64,000 nt of DNA from Niabella insulamsoli (lineage in GTDB: Bacteria; Bacteroidota; Bacteroidia; Chitinophagales; Chitinophagaceae), in assembly GCF_039652435.2 (NCBI RefSeq), contig NZ_CP190246.1:310001-374000 (forward strand). Direction: 5' to 3'. The notes below the pieces were generated by a model. The model was given only the letters and a program-made list of their open reading frames with translations. It ran no database searches and was not told where the DNA came from. Both the position numbers and the translations under genes were made by a program. This document shows positions 35,435-43,934 of this stretch, in pieces. Every line of letters begins with the position of its first letter. Within the stretch, counting starts at the first letter, position 1.

Positions 35435-38400
35435 TTAAAATTTAACCCTAATATTAAAATTGATGGTTCTGGAATTGGGGTAGCGAAGCCTGTCTAAACC
35501 ACTCAAGAGGGGATTATTGAAAGAAACTTCGGGATCGATACCCGTATAATTTGTCCAGGTTATCAAATTGGTACCCACAATCCCGATGCGTACCGATTCA
35601 ATTCCCGTGGAAAGCAGCATGCGCTTTGGAAGCGTATAACCCAGATTAACCGTTTTTAATCTCAGGTAAGAACCATCTTCCACATACCAGCTCGATTCTG
35701 TTGTTTGATCTAACTGTCCATAGCCGGGGTGGGTATTACTGGGGTTCACTTCCGACCAATGATTGTTATAATAGTCTGTAGAAATATTCGTACCCGACCG
35801 GTATCCCGAAACCCTTAATTTCCCCGCATTGTAGATGTCATTGCCGTAGCTGCCCTGTAAAAAAACCGAGAGGTCTAAGTTGCCATAGGTGAAGGAATTC
35901 GTTATTCCTCCAAAAAAATCAGGGTTCATGTCGCCCACATAAGTTCTGTCATCAAGGTCGACATCGCCATCATTATCTACATCACGATAGCGGAGTTTCC
36001 CGGGAAGCGCCGTAATCCCTGCCGAAGGCGTCGCCAGGCCCGATTTTAGCTCAAACTGCCGGTCGTCGAATGGTATGGATGGGTCGCTATTGTTTTGCCA
36101 GTTAAAATCGTTCAATTGATAAACGCCAATGTAATCCAGGGCGTATATGCGGCCAATCGGTTCCCCTTCTTTAATCAGCCCCAGGTCTGATTGAAAGCCT
36201 CCTGCTGCCGAAACAGGAATGGCTTGCCCTAACGATAATTGCTTTACTTCATTCCTGTTAAATGAAATATTAAAATTGGTGTTCCAGGAGAATTTTTTTC
36301 GTTGGATGTTGCTCGAAGTAACGGCAATTTCCAGTCCACGGTGATCTACGCGTCCTAAGTTGAGCAGCATGAAATCATCTCCTACCTGCGCCGGTATCGG
36401 CGTGCTCAGCAGTAAGTCCCTGGTTTGTTTTAAATAGGCGTCAAGCGTAATGCTAACGCGGTTTTTAAGAAGCCCTATATCCAGGCCTGCATTATACTGT
36501 GTGGTTTCTTCCCATTTTAAATCAGGATTAGCTAAGGAGCCCGGGGCTAATCCAAAATTTAGGCGGTCGTCGGATGCGCTAAACGCTTCTACCAAAAGCG
36601 GGAGGTAAGCAAAAGCCGGAATACGGTCGTTGCCCGTTACGCCCACTCCGATTCTGGGTTTAAAAAGCGATACCACAGGTTTCAGGCCTTTCATAAAACC
36701 TTCTTTATGCATGTTCCAGGCAAAAGCTCCAGAAGGAAAATATCCCCATTTGTTACCTGAGCCAAACCGGTTGGTGCCGTCTGCCCGAAAGCTGGCCGTT
36801 AAAAGATATTTGCTTTTTAAATTATAGTTGAGGCGCCCGAGATAAGACAACCGCTTTGTAGGAATGACAAACGTATAGTAAGAAGTAGCGGCCGAACCTA
36901 ACTGGATCGCATTGGCGCCGCTTAGCTGGTTTTCAAAATTTACAACCGTGTTCGCAAAGCGTTCGTTCCGGGAATCGAAAATTTCAAATCCTGCCAGTGC
37001 GTTCAACTGGTTGTCCTGATTAAATGTTTTATTGTATCTCAATTGGGAAGAGTGGTTATAAGAAAAGGACTCTACCTGGTTCACGATGGCTTCCCCGTTG
37101 GTGAGATTGCCTCGCCGGGTCAGCGAGTTATAAAACTCGTTGCCTTTTGAATTTGAAAAATTCCCGTTGAGTTCACCAAAATAGGCAAAATCTTTCGTGA
37201 AATCGTATTTAACATCGGCGCCGGCAATGGTTCTGTTTAATCGGATGGACCGTTCTGCCTCGGTTAATACGGATAGCGGTGAAATAAATTCTGAGAATGT
37301 CCCGTCGCCGTCATCATCAAGCAATTCGAAGGGCGTGGATATTACAAGCTGTTGGATATTGCCGTCAAAATTGCCAACGGTACCCGTGGTGGCAGCGCCT
37401 TTCATTTCAGAAAAAGCTGTGTTGAAAGTGACGCCGAACTTAAGGCGCTTGGTTTGGTTTAAGTTCAGTTTCGCCCTGAGGTTGTATCTTTTATAATTTG
37501 TTTCCAGCATCGTACCATCCTGATCCAGGTAACCCAGGCCCACGCTATAATTGGTCGATGCATTACCTCCGCTAAGTGAAAGTTGATGCTGCATGGAAAA
37601 AGCGTTTTTGAAAGCCTCTCTTTGCCAGTTATGGGCTCTTAAGGTATTGGGATCCCTTTCCGTATCCCCTACGCCGTCATTATCCGTATCCTGGAAAAAG
37701 ATGGTTCCGCCATTTAAGTCTATCTGATAATCTCTATAAGCATTGCCGTCTAACATATCTAGCAACTTGGTTGGTGAAGCCAGGCTTGCATCGAAAGAGT
37801 AGCTGATTTGAGTTTTACCGGCTTTGCCTGATTTGGTAGTGATAATAACAACGCCGTTAGCGCCGCGAGATCCGTATATAGCCGTGGCAGAAGCATCTTT
37901 TAAAATATCAATCGACTCAATATTGGCAGGGTCTATCGTCGACAGCGGATCATACGCCACCGCGGTAGTCAGTTGTGAGCTGGCCACAACATTCTCATTT
38001 ACATCAATCTGCACGCCATCAATTACATAAAGCGGGGCGGAAGAAGCGTTTATTGAATTTTGGCCACGTATAACAAGATTTACGCCCCCGCCCAATTCCC
38101 CGGTTGAATTGGTAACCTGAACGCCGGGAGCCAGCCCCTGCATAGATTGAAGCAGGCTGGGGTTTTGCTGCATTTGAAGTTGTTCGCTATTTATAATGGA
38201 CACCGATCCTGTAAGGTCAGACTTCTTTTGCGTTCCGTAGCCAATCACCACCACTTCATCTAATCCAAGCTCGTCCTTTTCCATTTCAATATTTACGGTA
38301 GGTTCATCGCCCACAAGCAGTTCTTTCGTTAAATACCCCAGGTAAGAAAACACAATCACCGGCGCATTTTTAGGAATCGCTATCTGGTATTTCCCATTTG

Positions 38401-38608
38401 CATTCGTTACAGCGCCCTTGGCCGTACCCTTTACCGTTACCGAAACGCCAACTAACGGCGCTTTGGTTGAGGCGTCTGTTACAACACCGGTTACTTTCTT
38501 TTGCGCCAGTAAACTATGCGTGCAAAACAAAAACAGCAAAAGGGTAAAAAATTTAAACCCTGAAATCACAGAGGTTTTAAATGGCTTCGGTCGCATTAAA
38601 TATTTCAT
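35435..38608 (-). CDS. SusC/RagA-family TonB-dependent transporter
   Basis: About 1057 residues from Met 38608; 38596 is also possible and the longest frame starts at 38653, but the signal sequence follows the two inner Met codons. It has a carboxypeptidase-regulatory-like domain (Val-Thr-Gly-Val-Val-Thr-Asp-Ala-Ser-Thr-Lys-Ala-Pro-Leu-Val-Gly-Val-Ser), Asp-Glu-Val-Val-Val-Ile-Gly-Tyr-Gly-Thr-Gln-Lys-Lys, a plug with Leu-Tyr-Val-Ile-Asp-Gly-Val-Gln and Ile-Leu-Lys-Asp-Ala-Ser-Ala-Thr-Ala-Ile-Tyr-Gly-Ser-Arg-Gly, and a barrel ending Asn-Phe-Asn-Ile-Arg-Val-Lys-Phe. First gene of the reverse-strand sulfated-glycan PUL. Confidence 0.95.
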   Translation of the reverse strand: MKYLMRPKPFKTSVISGFKFFTLLLFLFCTHSLLAQKKVTGVVTDASTKAPLVGVSVTVKGTAKGAVTNANGKYQIAIPKNAPVIVFSYLGYLTKELLVGDEPTVNIEMEKDELGLDEVVVIGYGTQKKSDLTGSVSIINSEQLQMQQNPSLLQSMQGLAPGVQVTNSTGELGGGVNLVIRGQNSINASSAPLYVIDGVQIDVNENVVASSQLTTAVAYDPLSTIDPANIESIDILKDASATAIYGSRGANGVVIITTKSGKAGKTQISYSFDASLASPTKLLDMLDGNAYRDYQIDLNGGTIFFQDTDNDGVGDTERDPNTLRAHNWQREAFKNAFSMQHQLSLSGGNASTNYSVGLGYLDQDGTMLETNYKRYNLRAKLNLNQTKRLKFGVTFNTAFSEMKGAATTGTVGNFDGNIQQLVISTPFELLDDDGDGTFSEFISPLSVLTEAERSIRLNRTIAGADVKYDFTKDFAYFGELNGNFSNSKGNEFYNSLTRRGNLTNGEAIVNQVESFSYNHSSQLRYNKTFNQDNQLNALAGFEIFDSRNERFANTVVNFENQLSGANAIQLGSAATSYYTFVIPTKRLSYLGRLNYNLKSKYLLTASFRADGTNRFGSGNKWGYFPSGAFAWNMHKEGFMKGLKPVVSLFKPRIGVGVTGNDRIPAFAYLPLLVEAFSASDDRLNFGLAPGSLANPDLKWEETTQYNAGLDIGLLKNRVSITLDAYLKQTRDLLLSTPIPAQVGDDFMLLNLGRVDHRGLEIAVTSSNIQRKKFSWNTNFNISFNRNEVKQLSLGQAIPVSAAGGFQSDLGLIKEGEPIGRIYALDYIGVYQLNDFNWQNNSDPSIPFDDRQFELKSGLATPSAGITALPGKLRYRDVDNDGDVDLDDRTYVGDMNPDFFGGITNSFTYGNLDLSVFLQGSYGNDIYNAGKLRVSGYRSGTNISTDYYNNHWSEVNPSNTHPGYGQLDQTTESSWYVEDGSYLRLKTVNLGYTLPKRMLLSTGIESVRIGIVGTNLITWTNYTGIDPEVSFNNPLLSGLDRLRYPNSRTINFNIRVKF

Positions 38609-38653
38609 TATGTTTTGAATTGATACGGCAGTCATATATATAATTAAAAACAA

Positions 38654-39330
38654 TCGTTACGCCTTTCGATGCAAGCGCATCTTTCCCGGCGTTTTAAAAA
38701 ACCTATTTTTTCATGAACCAAGCAACTGTTCAATCGCTGATGTAAAAGTATTTTACCGATTAAATATTCGTGTTGCGTAATGTAACAGCATGTTGCTGTA
38801 ACGTAACATGCAGCAGTATTTCAGTACATTTTGGGATAAAAGAAATAAAAATTAATAAAAGTTGGAACATAAATCGGGATAAAAAAGTCCGGGTTGTGGA
38901 ATAGCGGCGGGAGAACAACACGAGAGAATGCAGTGACTTAGGGGTGTGGTCACGGAAAATATTAAAAAATTACATACGTATATACCCCGGCCTGACACAG
39001 AAAATTTGTTACCCATCTAAAAATAATAAGGTAAAAAAAGGCCGATGTTACAATAAAGTCTGTAGCGGTTGCGACGGCAATAAAGGGGAGTTTTTTCCGT
39101 GAATTAGTTGTAATGCATCCGGGATCACCCTTCTTGTATCAGCGACAGCCACAATGGGCCGTATGCTTGGCCTAACCCGTCAGGGGAGGGGCGCCTGCTG
39201 AAAATGCCAACAACAACTGGCTTCATTTTACATAAATTCTATTAAATGTTACATACCATATCATCATTGTTACAATAGGAGCATGGGAAGGTGCGCAGTA
39301 TAACTACATTCGAAACATAAATCGTTACCA
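38654..39330. promoter_or_regulatory. Bidirectional PUL control region with repeated TGTTACA motifs
   Basis: 677 bp without a gene between the divergent susC and sulfatase genes. The heptamer TGTTACA occurs at 39046, 39247 and 39268, with TGTTACC at 39007 and the reverse complement TGTAACA at 38781 (near-copy CGTAACA at 38802). A perfect short inverted repeat, ACAGCA-TGT-TGCTGT, lies at 38785-38799. The motif cluster suggests binding sites for the locus regulator, plausibly the adjacent hybrid two-component protein. No ORF in the stretch looks like a protein. Confidence 0.5.
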
Positions 39331-40875
39331 ATGATACAAATGAACGTTTTCAAATTTTCATTAAGATGCCTTGCGTATGGCATGCTTTTCATCGGGTTGG
39401 TTTCATTTCAACCTGATCCGACTCCTAAAGGCCGTTCCGCAAAACCGAATATCCTGTGGATCATCGCTGAGGACCTTTCTCCATTTATGGGTTGCTATGG
39501 CGACAGCATTAATGAGGGCCACACGCCTGTAATCGATCGCCTCGCGTCAGAAGGCGTTTTATTTAAAAGAGCCTATGCAACAGCTCCTGTATGCTCGCCA
39601 AGTCGCTCGGCTTTAATCACCGGCATCATGCAAACAACGACCGGAACGCATGAACACCGTTCGAGTCGAACCTATGACGGGGAAATTGTCCCCGAGGCAT
39701 TGAGGATACACCTGCCGCAAGCCGTAAAAACGATTCCCGAGCTGATGAGGCAGGCTGGTTATTTTACTTTCAACGACGGAAAAGATGACTACAATTTTCA
39801 CTACGACAGAAATAGCCTTTACACGGTAGGCAGCAAAAAGAACTATGTGGCGGGAATGAATGGATGGCAGGGCAACTGGCCCGAAACTTTATCTTTAACC
39901 ACAAGAGAGTGGAATAAACGTAAAAGCAAAGACCAGCCCTGGTTTGGACAAATTCAGGTGATGGGCGGCAAAGGCCACGGTGAAAGCGTGAGGGAAGGTG
40001 AAAAATTAAAAAAGGATGCGTTAAAGCCACCACCTTATTTTCCCGACATCCCTTCACAGCGAGCCGCCTGGACCGATCATTATAATGCAAATCGCGGAAC
40101 AGATGCAGATATAGAAGTTATTCTGAAAGAGCTGGAAAAAGATGGGGAACTTGAAAACACAATTATTTTCTTTTTTTCAGATCATGGCAGCAACGCCTCA
40201 TTGCGCCACAAACAACTCTGTTATGAGGGAGGCATGTTGGTGCCTTTAATCATCAATGGACGCCACCCCGCTATTCAAAATGGTTCGGTAAGAGAAGACC
40301 TTGTATCCCTCCTCGACGTATCGGCTACAACCCTGGCTTTGGCAGGCGTGTCGCTCCCGGCCTACCTCGATGGGCAAAACCTGTTGGATAAAAATACCGC
40401 TGAACGGAAATACATCGTTGGCGCGAGAGATCGCTGTGATTATACCATCGACCGTATCCGTACTGTCGTTTCAAAAAACTTCCGGTATATACGTAATTAT
40501 TTCCCCGAAAGGCCCAGGCTGCAGGCGGGGTACCGGGATAATCTACCAATCGTCAAAGATCTTAAAGAAGCCCGGGATAAAGGCCGGCTCACGCCCTACC
40601 AGGAACAACATTGGTTTGGGCCAAAAGAAGTGGAAGAATTGTATGATCTAAAAAAAGACCCGCTTCAAATGAATAACCTTGCAAGCATACCGCGTTATCA
40701 ACAATTGCTGGAGGAGCACAGAAAGGTGCTGGAAGACTGGATTAAAAAAACGGATGATAAGGGGCAATATCCTGAATCGAAATTGCAACTCAAGGCTACC
40801 TATGATTTATGGAAGGACCGCCCCATTTTTAAAAACGCCATTGTCAATCCGGAATATGATGAGTTTAAAAAATAA
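39331..40875 (+). CDS. Sulfatase, S1 family
   Basis: 514 residues with an N-terminal hydrophobic export signal (about residues 9-25). Catalytic motifs: Ile-Leu-Trp-Ile-Ile-Ala-Glu-Asp-Leu-Ser (Glu-Asp in place of Asp-Asp), Cys88-Ser-Pro-Ser-Arg-Ser-Ala-Leu-Ile-Thr-Gly with the formylglycine Cys, and Phe-Ser-Asp-His-Gly. A basic C-terminal subdomain begins near residue 400. First gene of the forward arm of the PUL. The next sulfatase starts inside its last codons. Confidence 0.92.
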   Translation: MIQMNVFKFSLRCLAYGMLFIGLVSFQPDPTPKGRSAKPNILWIIAEDLSPFMGCYGDSINEGHTPVIDRLASEGVLFKRAYATAPVCSPSRSALITGIMQTTTGTHEHRSSRTYDGEIVPEALRIHLPQAVKTIPELMRQAGYFTFNDGKDDYNFHYDRNSLYTVGSKKNYVAGMNGWQGNWPETLSLTTREWNKRKSKDQPWFGQIQVMGGKGHGESVREGEKLKKDALKPPPYFPDIPSQRAAWTDHYNANRGTDADIEVILKELEKDGELENTIIFFFSDHGSNASLRHKQLCYEGGMLVPLIINGRHPAIQNGSVREDLVSLLDVSATTLALAGVSLPAYLDGQNLLDKNTAERKYIVGARDRCDYTIDRIRTVVSKNFRYIRNYFPERPRLQAGYRDNLPIVKDLKEARDKGRLTPYQEQHWFGPKEVEELYDLKKDPLQMNNLASIPRYQQLLEEHRKVLEDWIKKTDDKGQYPESKLQLKATYDLWKDRPIFKNAIVNPEYDEFKK

Positions 40876-42421
40876 TAGTAGCACGGAATCACGACGGGAA
40901 GATTTGATCTTCTTGAAAGGCCTGTTCATTTGGTGCTGTTGTCTTTTGGGGCTGGGCGCGGCCGCTCAAAAAAGCGAGAAACCCAATTTTATCGTGATAC
41001 TGGTAGACGACCAGGGCTGGAACGGGCTTTCCATCCAGATGGATCAAAAGAACCCAGAATCGAAATCTACTGTTTACCAGACGCCGCATATTGCATCGCT
41101 GGCCCATGAAGGCATGCGCTTTTCACACGCCTATGCGCCAGCTAGTATTTGTGCTCCCAGCCGCGCCAGCCTGCTCACCGGGAAATCTACCGCCAGAACC
41201 GGATTTCACTCCAATACAAAAAAAGCGCAGACCGATCGGCTGCTACTGACAAGAGAAAGCCATTACCTGAATGCAAAAGATACTACGATTGCCGAGTTTT
41301 TAAAAACAAGGGGCTATCATACCGCTCATTTTGGTAAGTGGCATGTTGATCCGGAGGGAAAAAATATCTCTAAGTCCGACTATGGCCCTACGGCGCATGG
41401 TTTTGATGTGAGTGATGGAAACAACGGAAATAAACAAGGGAACAACAATCCCTCCAATGACCCTAAACGCACATTCAGCCTCGCGAAAAAAAGTATTAAT
41501 TTTATTAATAAACAGTCGGGCGAAAAGCCCTTCTACTTGCAGGTTTCGTTTTATGCGGTGCACGGGAACCCCGCGGCCACGCCCGAAAAAACAGCCCTGT
41601 ATGCCACTGGAAAGCGCACTTTAAATAAAATTCATTTTAACGGTGCAATGGGCGCTATGACCGAAGACCTGGACGACGGTATTGGAATGATCTTACAAGT
41701 GTTGCAGAAAAAAGGGTTGGATAACAATACGTATATCATCTATACTTCGGATAATGGATTCAACAATGCTTATGCCTATAATACGCCGCTTAGAGGAGAA
41801 AAAAGATCACTCTACGAAGGCGGCAACCGCGTCCCATTTATCGTGAAAGGGCCGGGTATAAAGCCCGGTACTCAGTCAGATATTCCCATTTGCCTCTACG
41901 ATATCCTGCCCACTATTGCCGGCCTGTCGGGTGGCGCCGGTTGGCTGCCAAAAAATATAGATGGCGAAGACATCAGTTCGGTGCTTAGGGGCGAAAAGGC
42001 CGCGTTTAACGCCAATCGGAGCCTTTATTTTTATTTCGGTGAATACGAAGACCGCCTGCTTGCTTACAACCGCAAAAAGAAGCTTCCCTATGATAAATCA
42101 GACACGATTCATCCCTCGGGGTACCTGATATCGGGGCGGTGGAAATTGCTCGTAGACATGGATCAGAATAGAAAATTCCTTTACGATCTGGACGAGGATA
42201 TTTTCGAAAGCAATCCTGTTCAGGCCGATCATCCAAAAATAACTGAAAAACTTTATCAGGAGCTTATCGCTTATTTTAAAAGTGTCCGATTGCACTATCC
42301 TGTTTTAAACGATCAGTTCAACAGCCCATTCATTAAGGGTAAAAGTCCGGATGCCGACGCAGACGGACAGGATGACCGATGGGAAATGGAAAGTTATTTA
42401 ATGTGGGATGCAAAGCATTAA
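40859..42421 (+). CDS. Sulfatase, S1 family, with acidic Ca-binding-like tail
   Basis: 520 residues from ATG 40859 (adjacent ATG 40856), overlapping the previous gene by 17 bp, so translation is probably coupled; the much longer open frame from 40679 runs through the previous gene and is rejected. Signal peptide ends Gly-Ala-Ala-Ala-Gln. Motifs: Ile-Leu-Val-Asp-Asp-Gln-Gly-Trp, Cys98-Ala-Pro-Ser-Arg-Ala-Ser-Leu-Leu-Thr-Gly, Gly-Lys-Trp-His-Val and Thr-Ser-Asp-Asn-Gly. The C-terminus has Asp-Ala-Asp-Ala-Asp-Gly-Gln-Asp-Asp, similar to thrombospondin-3/EF-hand Ca loops. Confidence 0.92.
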   Translation: MSLKNNSSTESRREDLIFLKGLFIWCCCLLGLGAAAQKSEKPNFIVILVDDQGWNGLSIQMDQKNPESKSTVYQTPHIASLAHEGMRFSHAYAPASICAPSRASLLTGKSTARTGFHSNTKKAQTDRLLLTRESHYLNAKDTTIAEFLKTRGYHTAHFGKWHVDPEGKNISKSDYGPTAHGFDVSDGNNGNKQGNNNPSNDPKRTFSLAKKSINFINKQSGEKPFYLQVSFYAVHGNPAATPEKTALYATGKRTLNKIHFNGAMGAMTEDLDDGIGMILQVLQKKGLDNNTYIIYTSDNGFNNAYAYNTPLRGEKRSLYEGGNRVPFIVKGPGIKPGTQSDIPICLYDILPTIAGLSGGAGWLPKNIDGEDISSVLRGEKAAFNANRSLYFYFGEYEDRLLAYNRKKKLPYDKSDTIHPSGYLISGRWKLLVDMDQNRKFLYDLDEDIFESNPVQADHPKITEKLYQELIAYFKSVRLHYPVLNDQFNSPFIKGKSPDADADGQDDRWEMESYLMWDAKH

Positions 42422-42470
42422 GAAAAACACCAACACAGCCGCTCTTTTTTTAAACCATAAATAGACAATT

Positions 42471-43727
42471 ATGAACAAACTATGTTTCTTATTATTAATT
42501 GCTCTGGCAAGCTGCAGTAAAAATGCTAAAACCGATAGTGTCTTGTCAAGTCCTCCTCCAGCTGAAATGTCGTCGAATGCTAGTATGAGTTCAATGGCGC
42601 TTAGTCAGACAGTCTGGAATGTAAAAAGCGTCTATGGCGCCATCAATGCCCAAACCTTACAGCAAGCGATCAATGACGCCAGGCTGCACCGGGCCGCCCA
42701 TCCGGATGAAGATATTATTTTGATTTTGGATGCCGGCACCTATTATTTAAATGAACAAATCGAAATTGAAAACCTTAACCAACAGGGCACCGGGTGGCTG
42801 AAAATAAAAGGTAGTGGTTACAACAGCACAGAGTTGATAGATACCGAGTATGCGTCTGACCTGGGCGTCACCTTTCTTTTTGATGAACCCTACAGGGTAA
42901 GCATGGAGGATTTTCAAATTACGGGCGCACAGCTTACCACATCGCAGGGAACCATTGTTGCCATCGATGAGCAGGCAAATTATAACACCTACATCGATAT
43001 CGACATTGATGCAAATTATCCAAATGTCAATGCCTTATATGAAATTGAAACGACCAAAGCGAATAAAATCAGAATTTTTGATGATTCGGGTTCGACACCC
43101 CATTATGCCGCTCATCCCAGCGGAGATCATTATGCCAATCGATGGGCTTTTGAAGGTGATTATGACGAGAATGGCGTACCGGATATCAGGCCGGTGCTTA
43201 TCAACGCGTCCCAGGATATCTGGAGGTTTAAGCTCAGGGAACAGAATGTGAAAAACGATGGACCTATTCCGTTCCAGGTTGGAGACCGGGTAGGCATTAG
43301 CTCAAAGTCTAACCGTTCTGAATGGGCCAGGTTTAAAAATGGCGGCTCCGGATTCCTGGCCCAAAACATTAAGTTGCTGCGGCTCGGAAGGTGCAAATTC
43401 AGAGGCCCCTGGAGCAATGTCCACTTCAATAATGTGAGAATCATGCGCTCCACTATAAATGGCCGACCCTCTTTTTATGCTACCGATGCGGGCCCCCAGT
43501 TTGGCCATGATGCGGATGGCGTGGATATGACAAATCTTGTTTTCGAAAACTGTATTATTAAAGGTACGGTTGACGATGGCAGCGCTTTTCAACGAATTCA
43601 GTCAGGCTACGCTTCGAATAATAGCTGGATTGATGGCGGGGGTGTTTTAGTTGGACAGAATACCAGCGCTGGTTTCACTTTATCAAATAACACCCATATC
43701 AATTGTCCGGTAGAAGATCTTAGGTAG
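42471..43727 (+). CDS. Beta-helix lipoprotein, candidate glycosidase or lyase
   Basis: 418 residues with a lipobox (Ala-Leu-Ala-Ser-Cys15), a Ser/Met-rich linker (25-45) and a right-handed parallel beta-helix. Residues 346-374 contain His-Asp-Ala-Asp-Gly-Val-Asp, Phe-Glu-Asn-Cys and Val-Asp-Asp-Gly-Ser-Ala-Phe, spaced like the Asp/His and Asp-Asp-Gly motifs of the GH110-like protein at 28601. A distant GH110-clan or related inverting galactosidase is therefore plausible; no named family is assigned. It ends soon after the motif, leaving fewer distal coils than the 632-residue protein. It lies 49 bp after the sulfatase in the same operon. Confidence 0.6.
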   Translation: MNKLCFLLLIALASCSKNAKTDSVLSSPPPAEMSSNASMSSMALSQTVWNVKSVYGAINAQTLQQAINDARLHRAAHPDEDIILILDAGTYYLNEQIEIENLNQQGTGWLKIKGSGYNSTELIDTEYASDLGVTFLFDEPYRVSMEDFQITGAQLTTSQGTIVAIDEQANYNTYIDIDIDANYPNVNALYEIETTKANKIRIFDDSGSTPHYAAHPSGDHYANRWAFEGDYDENGVPDIRPVLINASQDIWRFKLREQNVKNDGPIPFQVGDRVGISSKSNRSEWARFKNGGSGFLAQNIKLLRLGRCKFRGPWSNVHFNNVRIMRSTINGRPSFYATDAGPQFGHDADGVDMTNLVFENCIIKGTVDDGSAFQRIQSGYASNNSWIDGGGVLVGQNTSAGFTLSNNTHINCPVEDLR

Positions 43728-43760
43728 TACAGAACATATGCCGTAGCTGACAATGAGGTA

Positions 43761-43791
43761 TAAAAAATCCCCGCGTGGAAACGTGGGGATT
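43761..43791 (-). terminator. Hairpin with T run on the reverse strand
   Basis: AATCCCC (43766-43772) pairs with GGGGATT (43785-43791), extended by CGT/ACG. On the reverse strand the hairpin is followed by TTTTTT, so it works best as a reverse-strand terminator. On the forward strand it would be a leader hairpin just before a 15-codon ORF (43811-43858). Confidence 0.5.
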
Positions 43792-43876
43792 AAACCAAAA
43801 CTAACTGCTTATGAGAAAAACTTGTTTATTAACTTCTATTGGGTTTGACGCCCAATGAAAGCGAAAGTTGCGCAGC

Positions 43877-43918
43877 AAAAAGCCCTTTAACATTTTTTTA
43901 ATAATTAAAGGGCTTTTT
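43877..43918. terminator. Bidirectional Rho-independent terminator
   Basis: AAAAAGCCCTTTAA (43877-43890) and TTAAAGGGCTTTTT (43905-43918) form a 14-bp perfect stem flanked by A and T runs. It lies between the convergent ends of the beta-helix gene and the GH32-like gene. Confidence 0.85.
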
Positions 43919-43934
43919 ACTTTAATGTAAGGGC

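Noticed and set aside
40679..40858. Upstream extension of the second forward sulfatase
   Set aside because: It runs through the coding region of the preceding sulfatase in another frame and would bury the signal peptide 60 residues inside the protein.
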